DNA from: Streptomyces coacervatus
GTDB taxonomy: Bacteria > Actinomycetota > Actinomycetes > Streptomycetales > Streptomycetaceae
DNA: 64,000 nucleotides
NCBI RefSeq assembly: GCF_029223485.1
Contig: NZ_JARHTP010000025.1
Location: forward strand, 1 to 64,000
Direction: 5' to 3'
The notes beneath the pieces were generated by a model that searched no databases, was not told the origin of the DNA, and saw only the letters and a program-made list of their open reading frames with translations. The first letter of the stretch is position 1; every line of letters starts with the position of its first letter. The translations under genes were made by a program, and so were the position numbers. Positions 1 through 8,145 of this stretch are shown here, one piece after another.

Positions 1-540
1 GCGTGCGCCCGCCTTGAGGGCGGGCGTGGGTCGCCGCGCCGCCGCCACGGCTTGGGGAGCGGTGTCCGTGCCCGGGGGGATGGGCATGGACACCGGGGTC
101 TGTGCAGGTCCGGGCTCCGCGCGCGCCCGGCCGGCCGCCCGCCGCCCGGCATCGGGCAGCGGCCTGAGCCCCGGCGCGACGGGCACGACGGGGCGCAGCA
201 GCGCCGCCTCGTCGCGGACCGGCGCCGACGGACGCGCAAGCGGGTCGACCGGCTCCCGCTCGGTGCGGACGACGGTCCGCTCCCGTTCCGTGTGCGTACG
301 CGTCGCAGCGGCCGACGGACGGGGCGCATCCGGCGGCGCGGCAGCAGCCGACGTGATCGCGGGCCACAGCAGCGCGTCCTCCTCCGGTGCCGGTGCGGCA
401 GCCCGAACCGCCTCGACCCGCTCGAACGGGCCGGGCAGCCGGGGCCGTACCCGCACCGCGGCCGGTCGCGGGCCCGTGTGCCGCGCGATCAGCCGATCGA
501 AGAAGTCGGGGGAGTCCGGCGCGCCCTGGGTGTCAGACAT
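1..540 (-). CDS. Contractile injection system operon protein, truncated by window edge
   Basis: Only the first 180 codons are inside the window; the frame stays open to base 1. The ATG at 540 overlaps the end of the preceding gene (stop at 533-535), so the two are translationally coupled in the minus-strand injection-system operon. The N-terminus begins MSDTQGAPDSPDFFDRLIAR and is followed by a long Pro/Ala/Arg-rich stretch with no recognisable fold, as in a disordered linker. I do not recognise the family. Its position downstream of sheath, tube and a baseplate-like gene makes it an accessory or baseplate component by context only. Confidence 0.6.
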   Translation of the reverse strand, partial: MSDTQGAPDSPDFFDRLIARHTGPRPAAVRVRPRLPGPFERVEAVRAAAPAPEEDALLWPAITSAAAAPPDAPRPSAAATRTHTERERTVVRTEREPVDPLARPSAPVRDEAALLRPVVPVAPGLRPLPDAGRRAAGRARAEPGPAQTPVSMPIPPGTDTAPQAVAAARRPTPALKAGAR

Positions 541-1285
541 CCGCACACAGCTCCAGGTAGTAGCGGCGCCGCGTCGGGCTGAGCGCCAGGATCTCCGGCT
601 CGCTCCAGCCGTAGGCGGTGGCGAGCAGATGGACGTCCAGGAGCACGTCCCGTGCCCAGGCGTCCAGTTCGGTCCACAGGTAGGAGGCGATGTCGAGCTC
701 GGCGCGGGTGGCCTCGCCGCACTCGGGGCAGGCGACGCCGATCACCAGGTCGGCGCCCGGGTCGGCCGCCTCGACGGCTTCGGCGATCCGGCGCTGCACC
801 GGCACGGGCAACTCCCCCGCCGCCGCGGCCGTCCCGTTGTGCACCGCCGAGACCAGGCACCGGGCGAGCAGCGCCGCACGCGGGTCGGCCGCCCGGGCCG
901 CGGCCTGCAGGTCGGCGACCCCGGGCAGCCTGAACTCGACGTCCCAGCCGTCCAGTTGCACCCGTACGACCGACTCGCCCGAAGCCGGGGCAGAGGCCGA
1001 GGAGCGCCCGCCGAGCGAACCCGCGAGCTGCCCCGCGTCCAGGTCGAACTCCATGTCCGTCCCGCACGCGGCGCACTCCAGCCGCACCTGCATCCGCTCG
1101 CCGAACAGCGCCCGGCGCAGCGCGAACAGGTCCGCCTCGCGCTCGCCCACCGGAAGCTGCGGCAGCCTCCCGGTGTCGACGTCGGGCCGAGCCGTGCGGT
1201 GCAGCAGCAGCGCCCGTCCGACCGGTGCCTCGCCGAGCCCGGTCTCCCAGGCGGCCAGCAGTTCGGCCGCCCCGGTGATCGCCAT
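533..1285 (-). CDS. Contractile injection system baseplate-like protein with two CxxC pairs
   Basis: About 250 residues, third gene in the visible sheath-tube-baseplate order. An ECAACGTDMEF segment and a later ACPECGEA segment each hold a C-x2-C pair, so a zinc knuckle is likely. Proteins of this size and position in extracellular contractile injection systems (eCIS) resemble the T4-type baseplate/tail assembly family; the family call is inference. The start is uncertain: ATG at 1285 has GGGGAGG only three bases upstream, while an in-frame TTG at 1306 would add seven residues. It lies 32 bases after the tube gene (11 if the TTG is used) and overlaps the next gene by 8 bases, so it belongs to one operon. 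Confidence 0.7.
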   Translation of the reverse strand: MAITGAAELLAAWETGLGEAPVGRALLLHRTARPDVDTGRLPQLPVGEREADLFALRRALFGERMQVRLECAACGTDMEFDLDAGQLAGSLGGRSSASAPASGESVVRVQLDGWDVEFRLPGVADLQAAARAADPRAALLARCLVSAVHNGTAAAAGELPVPVQRRIAEAVEAADPGADLVIGVACPECGEATRAELDIASYLWTELDAWARDVLLDVHLLATAYGWSEPEILALSPTRRRYYLELCADV

Positions 1286-1317
1286 GTCCCTCCCCGTTTC
1301 GCTCAACTACCCCCGGA

Positions 1318-1842
1318 TCAGGCCGGGTTGAGGAACGAAGGCTCCTCCGGCTCGGGCACCTCGTAGTCCCGCTCCCAGCCCTCGCACTCCAGCTTCAGCG
1401 ACTGGATGGCCACCGCGTTGGCGTTGGCGTCCAGCTCGCCGAGGACCTGGTACTCGCTGGGCCAGGTCCGGTAGAGCTTGTGCGAGACGGCGACCTGACC
1501 GGCCTCGTTGAGGACCTGGATGACGATGTCCTTGCGGAAGTCCGCAAGGGACACCTCCGACCCCAGCCCCGCGCCGACCTGCCAGACCTTGTTGGCCCAG
1601 CGGTCGAACTCGGGGTCGTGGGTGACGCCGCGTTCGAGGGTGATGCCGTCGAACTCGGAGCGGCCCGGCGACTTGCGCGGGGAGGAGGGGTCGCCGCCGT
1701 TGCGGTGCTTGACGACCTCCGTGGTCCGCTTCAGCGGACTGATCTTGCTGATGCCGGCGACCGTCCGACCGTCCCACAGGACAAGGAACTTGAAGTTCTT
1801 GTAGGGGTCGAAGCGATGCGCGTTGACCGTGAACTCAGCCAT
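1318..1842 (-). CDS. cis1: Contractile injection system inner tube protein
   Basis: 174 residues, the usual length for the T4 gp19/Hcp-like tail-tube family. The protein opens MAEFTVNAHRFDPYKNFKF and continues with a LVLWDGRTVAGISKISPLKR segment typical of phage-tail and eCIS tube subunits, whose hexamer rings stack inside the sheath. The start ATG is preceded by AAGGAA at a normal distance. It lies 34 bases after the sheath gene on the same strand, which is the standard sheath-tube order. Role by family: the rigid tube pushed through the target membrane when the sheath contracts. The symbol follows the naming used for Streptomyces injection systems. Confidence 0.9.
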   Translation of the reverse strand: MAEFTVNAHRFDPYKNFKFLVLWDGRTVAGISKISPLKRTTEVVKHRNGGDPSSPRKSPGRSEFDGITLERGVTHDPEFDRWANKVWQVGAGLGSEVSLADFRKDIVIQVLNEAGQVAVSHKLYRTWPSEYQVLGELDANANAVAIQSLKLECEGWERDYEVPEPEEPSFLNPA

Positions 1843-1876
1843 CGTTTTCCTTCAGCTCTCCGAGATTGACGGGCCG

Positions 1877-3739
1877 CTAGAGAGCGAACTGCCCGGACGT
1901 CTGCTGGATCTTGACGACCACGAACTCGGCCGGCCGCACCGGCGCGATCCCGACCAGCACGTTGACGACACCGTTCGCGATGTCCTCGTCCGTCGTGGTC
2001 TCGCTGTCGCACTTGACGAAGTACGCCTCGCGCGGGGTGCTGCCCTTGAAGGCGCCCTGGCGGAAGAGCGTGTGCAGGTACGAGGACGCGGACAGCCGGA
2101 TCTGCTGCCACAGGCTCTCGTCGTTGGGCTCGAACACGACCCACTGCAGGCCGCGTTGGAGGCTCTCCTCCACATACAGCGCGAGCCGTCGCACGGGCAC
2201 GTACTTCCATGCGCTGTCGAGGGCGTCGGAGCCCTCCAGCGTGCGCGCGCCCCACACCAGCGGGCCGGTGACCGGGAAGGTGCGCAGGCAGTTGACGCCG
2301 AGCGGGTTGAGCAGCCCGGTCTCACGGTCCGTCAGCTCGACGGTCAGCGAGTGCACTCCGATGAGCTGCGCCTCCGTGCCGGCCGGTGCCTTCCAGACGC
2401 CGCGCTCGGAGTCGGTGCGCGCGATGACGCCCGCGACCGCGCCGGACGGCGGGAAGGCGCGCAGCCGCCCGGTGAGCGGGTCGGTGAGCTGGATGTGCGG
2501 GAAGTACAAGCCGGCGTGATTGCCGCGCACGGGGTCGAAGGCCGACAGGCCCGCCCGCGCCGAGTCCACGCTCACCCAGGTGCTGGGCGCGTCGACCAGC
2601 AGGAAGATCCGCCGCTCCTCGCACAGCCGCTGAGCTGCGGATACGACGGTGAGGGCGTCGTCGATCTTCTCGTACGAGGCCAGCTCGGGCAGCGACAGCA
2701 GATTGACGTCGGCCACTCCGCGCAGCGCCTGGATGCCGGTCTTGTCGGCCTCGGAACCGATGAGGTCGCGCGGGCCGGGGGCCGCGCCGTCCTCGCCGCC
2801 CTCCAGCGGAAACACCGGCGGGTTGACCGAGGCCTCCAGGCCCAGGTCGTTGGCGCACTCGCCGAGGAAACGGACGACGTCCTCGGGGTCGGTGGAGCCC
2901 GCGACCACCTGGATACGGCGACCGAACGCGGTGACCTCCACGCCCGCGAAGGCGTGCTTGCCGGGCGCGTCGGGCAGCGCCCGCAGCTTGCGCTCCAGGA
3001 GCAGCGCCAACTCGGCGACGGAGCACGGGGCTTCGCCGTCGCAGTCGGGGTCGTAGAGCTTGAACTCGCGCTCCACGTCACCGATCTTCACTGTCAGGTC
3101 GACGGCCAGGTCCGGCAGTTCGTGCCCGAACGGCTTGGAGACGGTCCCGGACGGGTCCGGGCGGCCCTCGCCGACGGCCTCGACGCGGATCAGCCGCGAC
3201 CCGGCGTTGACCACCGTGGGTGCATAGGTCCCGCTGCCGGCGTCCATGGACAGGCCGGTGAAGCTCTCGCGGGCGTCGCCCTTGGCGTCGTAGACCCGCA
3301 GGTTGAAGGTGGCTTCGCAGTCCGGGGTGTCGTAGTCGACGGCGACGCGCAGGCCGTTGCCCCAGACGCCGGGTTCCTTGGCGTGGACCTCAAGAGCAGG
3401 ACCGGCGCTGTGGCCCTCGGTGGACTCCAGGACGACGCAGGCGGCCTTGCCGCTGCCCGCCTTGGCGACCCGGACGATCACGGCGACGGAGCCGCCGTTG
3501 CCGAAGAACTGGTGGACGGCGTAGGCGAGCGGGCTCTGCGCGCTCAGCCCGCCGAAGCGCCGCTCGAAGTCGGCGAATCCGGTGACGCGCACCGGCTCGT
3601 TCAGCGGGCCGCGCCGGGTGTGCCCCACGAATGCGGTCACCGAAGTGGTCACGGCGGAGATGGTGCGAGTGCTGCTGGGAAGCTCTTCGACGTAGACGCC
3701 CGGATACGTCGGCCTGGCGGCCGCGGCATTCGTCGGCAT
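1877..3739 (-). CDS. cis2: Contractile injection system sheath protein
   Basis: 620 residues. The N-terminus PTYPGVYVEELPSSTRTI followed by VTAFVGHTRRGPLNEPVRV is the hallmark of contractile tail sheath proteins. The C-terminal 150 residues (ERGVWKAPAG, then NPLGVNCLRTFPVTGPLVWG and RRLALYVEESLQRGLQWVVFEPN) form the conserved sheath core that contacts the tube. The middle is the variable, surface-exposed part. ATG at 3739 has a strong GGAGGGGG site. It is first in the visible operon, so the promoter must lie in 3740-4100. Streptomyces systems of this kind lack membrane anchoring genes near the sheath and are thought to act in the cytoplasm during stress and cell death (known from other species, not shown here). 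Confidence 0.95.
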   Translation of the reverse strand: MPTNAAAARPTYPGVYVEELPSSTRTISAVTTSVTAFVGHTRRGPLNEPVRVTGFADFERRFGGLSAQSPLAYAVHQFFGNGGSVAVIVRVAKAGSGKAACVVLESTEGHSAGPALEVHAKEPGVWGNGLRVAVDYDTPDCEATFNLRVYDAKGDARESFTGLSMDAGSGTYAPTVVNAGSRLIRVEAVGEGRPDPSGTVSKPFGHELPDLAVDLTVKIGDVEREFKLYDPDCDGEAPCSVAELALLLERKLRALPDAPGKHAFAGVEVTAFGRRIQVVAGSTDPEDVVRFLGECANDLGLEASVNPPVFPLEGGEDGAAPGPRDLIGSEADKTGIQALRGVADVNLLSLPELASYEKIDDALTVVSAAQRLCEERRIFLLVDAPSTWVSVDSARAGLSAFDPVRGNHAGLYFPHIQLTDPLTGRLRAFPPSGAVAGVIARTDSERGVWKAPAGTEAQLIGVHSLTVELTDRETGLLNPLGVNCLRTFPVTGPLVWGARTLEGSDALDSAWKYVPVRRLALYVEESLQRGLQWVVFEPNDESLWQQIRLSASSYLHTLFRQGAFKGSTPREAYFVKCDSETTTDEDIANGVVNVLVGIAPVRPAEFVVVKIQQTSGQFAL

Positions 3740-4104
3740 TCCCCCTCCTATCCCTTCTCAGGCACCGGTGAAAGGCACCAAGAGGCGGCAGAGGGGAGAG
3801 GTTTGGGCACGGCGGCGCGCGGCAGTCCCCCGACGCGCCCTGGTCGCGCCGGTCCGCACACCCCGTATCAGCTTCCCCCGTCAGTGCCCCGGACGGACGG
3901 CCGCCCGGGTCAAGCACGCACGCTTGTGACTCCTGATGCTCAAGTGCTGTGCCCACCATGGTGAGTTGGCGGTTGAGTCAACAAGGCGTGTTCACGCCAG
4001 TCCGAAAGGAGGTTCGATGAAGGTAGGCGTGCACGACCCACACCGAATGTGCGCGTGTCGGAACAGGCGCTTCACAGATTTCACACAGGCCTTGGTGCAG
4101 CAGA
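3740..4104. promoter_or_regulatory. Divergent intergenic region: injection system operon and ychJ
   Basis: 365 bases between the sheath gene and ychJ. It should contain promoters for both directions. A perfect 11-base palindrome GTTGAGTCAAC lies at 3972-3982. A strong AAAGGAGG site at 4005-4012 sits four bases before an ATG (see the small reading frame at 4017). Bases 3780-3920 show no element that I recognise. Confidence 0.4.
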
Positions 4105-4235
4105 ATGGAGCCCATGTCCCGACGTACCTCGCAATCCCGGCGGCAGCACGGCTCCGCCCCAGTTCACAACCCCTCCTGCCCTTGCGGTCTTGCGGAGACG
4201 TACGAAAAGTGCTGTGGCCGATTCCACCGGGGTGA
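4017..4235 (+). CDS. Possible small or leader reading frame ahead of ychJ
   Basis: A 72-codon frame whose ATG is preceded by AAAGGAGG, one of the best ribosome sites in the window, while ychJ itself (ATG 4105) has a poor one. The peptide starts MKVGVHDPHRMCACRNRRF; only the first 20 or so residues look peptide-like, and the rest overlaps ychJ in another frame and reads like shadow sequence. The Cys-Ala-Cys-Arg segment invites comparison with short leader peptides that sense amino-acid supply. Family unknown. It may simply be a translated upstream frame. Confidence 0.35.
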   Translation: MKVGVHDPHRMCACRNRRFTDFTQALVQQNGAHVPTYLAIPAAARLRPSSQPLLPLRSCGDVRKVLWPIPPG

Positions 4236-4539
4236 GGCCGCCGCGCCGACCGCCGAGACACTGATGCGTTCGCGCTACAGCGCCTTCGTGAAGCTCAACG
4301 AGCAGTACCTGCTGCGCACTTGGCACCCGCGCACCCGCCCGGCGACACTCGACCTGGACCCCGGCATGCACTGGAGCGGCCTGGAGATCCTCGACACCAC
4401 CGACGGCTCGGCCTTCCACAGCACGGGCACGGTGACCTTCCGCGCCTCGTACAAGGGCGGTTCACTGCTGGAGCGCAGCCGGTTCGAGCGGGTCGAGGGA
4501 GCCTGGGTGTACGTCGACGGGGAGTTCCCCGAGGGATAA
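4105..4539 (+). CDS. ychJ: YchJ family SEC-C motif protein (UPF0225)
   Basis: 144 residues. Near the N-terminus CPCGLAETYEKCCGRFH matches the SEC-C zinc-binding motif (CxC...CC), followed by a TLMRSRYSAF segment and an NTF2-like domain ending in GAWVYVDGEF, the standard YchJ architecture. Molecular function is unknown across the family. The ATG at 4105 and an in-frame ATG at 4114 are both possible; neither has an ideal ribosome site. It converges on the gluconate repressor gene with only six bases between stop codons. Confidence 0.9.
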   Translation: MEPMSRRTSQSRRQHGSAPVHNPSCPCGLAETYEKCCGRFHRGEAAAPTAETLMRSRYSAFVKLNEQYLLRTWHPRTRPATLDLDPGMHWSGLEILDTTDGSAFHSTGTVTFRASYKGGSLLERSRFERVEGAWVYVDGEFPEG

Positions 4540-4545
4540 GGGCTA

Positions 4546-5247
4546 CTACGGCGCCAGGATGTCCAGTTCCTGAAGCGCACCCACCGTGATCTCCCGGGTC
4601 AGCTTCTCCGCGCGAGCCGCGTCGCCCTCACGGACCGCCTCGGCGACCTGGACGTGCAGGGTGACGGCGGCCGGGTCGGGGTCCTCGAACATGACCTCGT
4701 GGTGGGTGCGGCCCGCGAGGACCTCGGCGACGACATCTCCGAGCCGGGCGAACATCTCGTTGCCGGACGCGACGAGGATCACCCGGTGGAAGGCCATGTC
4801 ATGGACGAGGTACTCCTCCAGCTTGTGGCCGCGGGAGTTGGCGACCATACCGATCGCGGACTCGGTGAGTTCGGCGCACTGCTCGGCGGTCGCGTGTCGG
4901 GCGGCGAGGCCCGCGGCGACCGGCTCGACGGCAGACCGCAGGACGGTCAGCGAGCGCAGCTGGTGGGGGCGGTCGGCGCCGGCCAGCCGCCAGCGGATGA
5001 CCTGCGGGTCGTAGACGTTCCACTCGGCCTTCGGGCGTACGGTGACGCCCACCCGCCGGCGCGACTCGACCAGGTGCATGGATTCGAGCACGCGGACCGC
5101 CTCGCGCATCACCGAGCGTGACACGTCGAAGCGCTGGGCGAGCTCGTCGGTGCGCAGCACACTGCCCGGCGGGTAGTCGCCCGCGGTGATCGCGGGGCCG
5201 AGGGAGTCCAGTACATGGCCGTGCAGCCCCCGGCCCGGAGTGGTCAT
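4546..5247 (-). CDS. gntR: GntR/FadR-subfamily repressor of the gluconate genes
   Basis: 233 residues. Residues 10-75 form a winged helix (LRTDELAQRFDVSRSVMREA then VRVLESMHLVESRRRVGVTV). The remainder is the all-helical FCD ligand domain with the Asp/His metal-site pattern (VHDMAFHRVIL and HVQVAEAV). FCD regulators of sugar-acid genes are usually repressors released by gluconate or its phosphate. It is divergent from gntK, and the 141-base gap between the two starts carries two GT-N3-AC sites, the core bound by this subfamily. Autorepression and repression of gntK-gntP are therefore inferred. Confidence 0.9.
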   Translation of the reverse strand: MTTPGRGLHGHVLDSLGPAITAGDYPPGSVLRTDELAQRFDVSRSVMREAVRVLESMHLVESRRRVGVTVRPKAEWNVYDPQVIRWRLAGADRPHQLRSLTVLRSAVEPVAAGLAARHATAEQCAELTESAIGMVANSRGHKLEEYLVHDMAFHRVILVASGNEMFARLGDVVAEVLAGRTHHEVMFEDPDPAAVTLHVQVAEAVREGDAARAEKLTREITVGALQELDILAP

Positions 5248-5281
5248 GCACTCAGCGTACGGGGCAGGTCACACGAACAAA

Positions 5282-5324
5282 AAGTCAGACTTATTCGTCA
5301 CGGCCTCTTGAATTCGTCGTACCT
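5282..5324. promoter_or_regulatory. Two candidate GntR (FadR-type) operators
   Basis: AAGTCAGACTT at 5282-5292 is a perfect 11-base palindrome with the GT-N3-AC core typical of FadR-subfamily GntR proteins. TCGTCGTACCT at 5314-5324 has the same core. Their starts are 32 bases apart, close to three helical turns. They lie between the divergent gntR and gntK genes. Confidence 0.55.
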
Positions 5325-5388
5325 AATCGGTTTCAGTGTCGTCGACGCCGGTTGGCGTCCAGATGTCGAAGAAGACAGTGAGAGCACC

Positions 5389-5916
5389 ATGCAGCAGCTG
5401 CGCACCCCCCATGTCGTCGTGGTCATGGGCGTGGCGGGCACCGGCAAGACCACCATCGGTCCCCTGCTCGCGGCCCGGCTCGGCGTTCCGTATGCCGAGG
5501 GCGACGACTTCCACCCGCAGGCCAACATCGACAAGATGTCGGCCGGCGTCCCGCTCGACGACGCGGACCGGTGGCCGTGGCTCGACGCCATCGGCGCCTG
5601 GGCGCACGGGCGGGCCGGGCTCGGCGGGGTGGTCAGCAGCTCGGCGCTGAAGCGGTCGTACCGCGACCGGCTCAGGGCCGCCGCCCCCGGTGTCGTCTTC
5701 GTGCACCTCACGGGCGACCGTGCCCTCATCGAGGACCGGATGTCGCACCGGCAGGGCCACTTCATGCCCACGGCGCTGCTCGACTCCCAGTTCGCCACGC
5801 TCCAGCCGCTCCAGCCGGACGAGGCGGGCGTGGCGGTGGATGTCACCGGAAGCCCCGAGGAGATCACCGCCCGGGCCGTACAGGCACTGGACGCCCTGTC
5901 CCGCCCGGCCAAGTAG
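5389..5916 (+). CDS. gntK: Gluconokinase
   Basis: 175 residues, the normal size for the GntK-type gluconokinases that convert gluconate and ATP to 6-phosphogluconate. P-loop GVAGTGKT at residues 14-21. The gluconate-binding region EGDDFHPQANIDKMSAGVPL, then DDADRWPWLDAI, SSSALKRSYRDRLR and the lid segment SHRQGHFMPTALLDSQF are all intact. The ATG at 5389 is chosen because it places the P-loop at the usual distance from the N-terminus; upstream in-frame sequence runs into the operator region. First gene of the gntK-gntP-dehydrogenase operon. Confidence 0.95.
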   Translation: MQQLRTPHVVVVMGVAGTGKTTIGPLLAARLGVPYAEGDDFHPQANIDKMSAGVPLDDADRWPWLDAIGAWAHGRAGLGGVVSSSALKRSYRDRLRAAAPGVVFVHLTGDRALIEDRMSHRQGHFMPTALLDSQFATLQPLQPDEAGVAVDVTGSPEEITARAVQALDALSRPAK

Positions 5917-5967
5917 CACGCACCCCCCGCACCCCTCCCCCATCCCCGTACCTGCAAGGGAACCCCC

Positions 5968-7365
5968 GTGACCAGACTCAGCGTCGAGATGCTGGCAGCG
6001 GACACGGTCGCGCCGATCACCTCGGCCGGCCACGCTCAGCTGGGCCTCGCCGTACTGGCGGGCATCGCCGTCATCGTCCTGCTCATCACCCAGTTCAAAC
6101 TGCACGCCTTCCTGTCGCTGACCATCGGCTCGCTGGCGCTGGGCGCGATCGCCGGGGCACCGCTCGACAAGGTGATCGCCAGCTTCACCGGCGGGCTCGG
6201 CACCACGGTCGCCGGCGTGGGCGTGCTGATCGCCCTCGGCGCGATCCTCGGCAAGATGCTCGCCGACTCCGGCGGGGCCGACCAGATCGTCGACACGATC
6301 CTCGCGAAGGCGGGAGGCCGGGCGATGCCGTGGGCGATGGTGCTGATCGCCTCGGTGATCGGTCTGCCGCTGTTCTTCGAGGTCGGCGTCGTGCTGCTGA
6401 TCCCGGTTGTGCTGATGGTCGCCAAGCGCGGCAACTACTCCCTGATGCGCATCGGCATCCCGGCCCTCGCGGGCCTCTCCGTGATGCACGGCCTGGTCCC
6501 GCCGCACCCCGGTCCGCTGGTCGCGATCGACGCGGTCAAGGCCAATCTCGGCGTCACGCTCGCGCTCGGCGTCCTCATAGCCATCCCGACGGTGATCATC
6601 GCCGGACCGCTGTTCTCGAAGGTCGCCGCCCGCTGGGTGGACGTCCAGGCTCCCGACCGGATGCTTCCGCAGCGAGCCTCGGAGGAACTGGAGCAGCGCC
6701 CCGGCTTCGGCGCCACCCTCGCCACCATCCTCCTCCCGGTCGTCCTGATGCTCTCCAAGGCCCTGGTCGACATCGTCATCGACGACCCGACGAACCTCAC
6801 CCAGCGCGTCTTCGACGTCATCGGCTCCCCGCTGATCGCCCTGCTCTCCGCCGTGCTGCTCGGCATCTTCACACTGCTCAGGCCCGCCGGCTTCGGCAAG
6901 GAGCGGCTGACTCCGCTCGTCGAGAAGGGTCTCGCGCCCATCGCCGGCATCCTGCTGATCGTCGGCGCGGGCGGTGGCTTCAAGCAGACGCTGATCGACA
7001 CCGGAGTGGGTCAGATGATCCTGGACATCTCCAAGGACTGGTCGATCCCCGCCCTGCTGCTGGCCTGGCTGATCGCGGTGGGCATCCGCCTGGCAACCGG
7101 TTCGGCGACGGTGGCGACGGTCTCGGCCGCCGGCCTGGTCGCCCCGCTCGCGGCCGACATGTCGACTACGCACACCGCGCTACTGGTCCTCGCCATCGGC
7201 GCCGGCTCGCTCTTCTTCAGCCATGTCAACGACGCCGGGTTCTGGCTGGTCAAGGAGTACTTCGGCCTGAACGTCGGCCAGACGATCAAGACCTGGTCCG
7301 TCATGGAGACGATCATCTCGGTGGTCGCGGGCGGTCTGGTCCTCCTTCTCTCACTGGTCATCTAG
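5968..7365 (+). CDS. gntP: Gluconate:H+ symporter, GntP family
   Basis: 465 residues with 12 or more predicted membrane helices. GntP signatures are visible: GVLIALGAILGKMLADSGGA, GLPLFFEVGVVLLIPVV, HGLVPPHPGPL and the C-terminal FFSHVNDAGFWLVKEYFG. It imports gluconate or related sugar acids with protons. Start is GTG at 5968 with AAGGGA six bases upstream. It follows gntK by 51 bases, and the next gene starts 10 bases after its stop, so the genes are co-transcribed. Confidence 0.95.
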   Translation: MTRLSVEMLAADTVAPITSAGHAQLGLAVLAGIAVIVLLITQFKLHAFLSLTIGSLALGAIAGAPLDKVIASFTGGLGTTVAGVGVLIALGAILGKMLADSGGADQIVDTILAKAGGRAMPWAMVLIASVIGLPLFFEVGVVLLIPVVLMVAKRGNYSLMRIGIPALAGLSVMHGLVPPHPGPLVAIDAVKANLGVTLALGVLIAIPTVIIAGPLFSKVAARWVDVQAPDRMLPQRASEELEQRPGFGATLATILLPVVLMLSKALVDIVIDDPTNLTQRVFDVIGSPLIALLSAVLLGIFTLLRPAGFGKERLTPLVEKGLAPIAGILLIVGAGGGFKQTLIDTGVGQMILDISKDWSIPALLLAWLIAVGIRLATGSATVATVSAAGLVAPLAADMSTTHTALLVLAIGAGSLFFSHVNDAGFWLVKEYFGLNVGQTIKTWSVMETIISVVAGGLVLLLSLVI

Positions 7366-7375
7366 GGGTACGGGA

Positions 7376-8134
7376 ATGAGTCACCCTCTCTTCGACATCA
7401 GCGGCCGTACGGCCCTGGTCACCGGCTCCAGCCGCGGCATCGGCCTCGCCCTGGCCCGCGGCCTCGCGGAGGCCGGCTGCACGGTGGTCCTCAACGGCCG
7501 GGACGCCGACCGCCTCACCAAGGCGGCGGCCGAACTGCCCGGCGACGTCCACACGGCCGTGTTCGACGTCACTGATGGTTCATCGGTAAAGGCGGGCATA
7601 GCGGATGTCGAGAAGCGGGTCGGCCCGCTCGACATTCTGGTCAACAACGCGGGCATGCAACTGCGCGCCCCGCTCCTGGAGTTCACGGACGGCGACTGGC
7701 ACCGCATCCTGAACACCAACCTCACCAGCGCGTTCCTGGTCGGCCGGGAGGCGGCTCGCCGGATGACGGAACGCGGCCACGGCAAGATCGTGAACATCTG
7801 CTCGCTGCAGAGCGAGGTGGTCCGTCCGGGCATCGCGCCCTACGCGGCCACCAAGGGCGCCCTGAAGATGCTCACCAAGGGCATGTGCGCCGACTGGGGC
7901 CCGTACGGCGTGCAGGTCAACGGCCTGGGCCCCGGCTACATCGAGACGGAACTGACCAGGCCCCTCGTCGAGGACGAGGAGTTCAGCGCCTGGGTGCGCC
8001 GCCGCACCCCGGCCGGCCGCTGGGGGCGTACCGAGGACCTGGTGGGCGGGGTGCTGTTCCTCGCCTCGCCCGCCGCGGACTTCGTGAGCGGGCAGGTGCT
8101 GTATGTCGACGGCGGAATGACGAGCGTGCTGTGA
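7376..8134 (+). CDS. SDR oxidoreductase, gluconate 5-dehydrogenase type
   Basis: 252 residues, classical short-chain dehydrogenase. Cofactor motif TGSSRGIG at residues 16-23, NNAG in strand 4, catalytic Tyr156 and Lys160 in YAATK, and a C-terminal YVDGGMTSVL typical of gluconate 5-dehydrogenase (IdnO/5-keto-D-gluconate reductase). In this operon it would interconvert 5-ketogluconate and gluconate, feeding gntK. ATG at 7376, 10 bases after gntP. The substrate assignment rests on context as well as similarity. Confidence 0.85.
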   Translation: MSHPLFDISGRTALVTGSSRGIGLALARGLAEAGCTVVLNGRDADRLTKAAAELPGDVHTAVFDVTDGSSVKAGIADVEKRVGPLDILVNNAGMQLRAPLLEFTDGDWHRILNTNLTSAFLVGREAARRMTERGHGKIVNICSLQSEVVRPGIAPYAATKGALKMLTKGMCADWGPYGVQVNGLGPGYIETELTRPLVEDEEFSAWVRRRTPAGRWGRTEDLVGGVLFLASPAADFVSGQVLYVDGGMTSVL

Positions 8135-8145
8135 AAGGGGCTGCC

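Noticed and set aside
1823..3964. Plus-strand open frame of 713 codons antisense to the sheath gene
   Set aside because: It follows from the high G+C third-position bias of the sheath gene; the peptide is Arg/Gly/Val low complexity without any family pattern, and the start has no ribosome site.
5323..7173. Minus-strand frame of 616 codons opposite gntK and gntP
   Set aside because: Gly/Arg/Asp/His-rich shadow of the membrane protein gene, no motif, no ribosome site.
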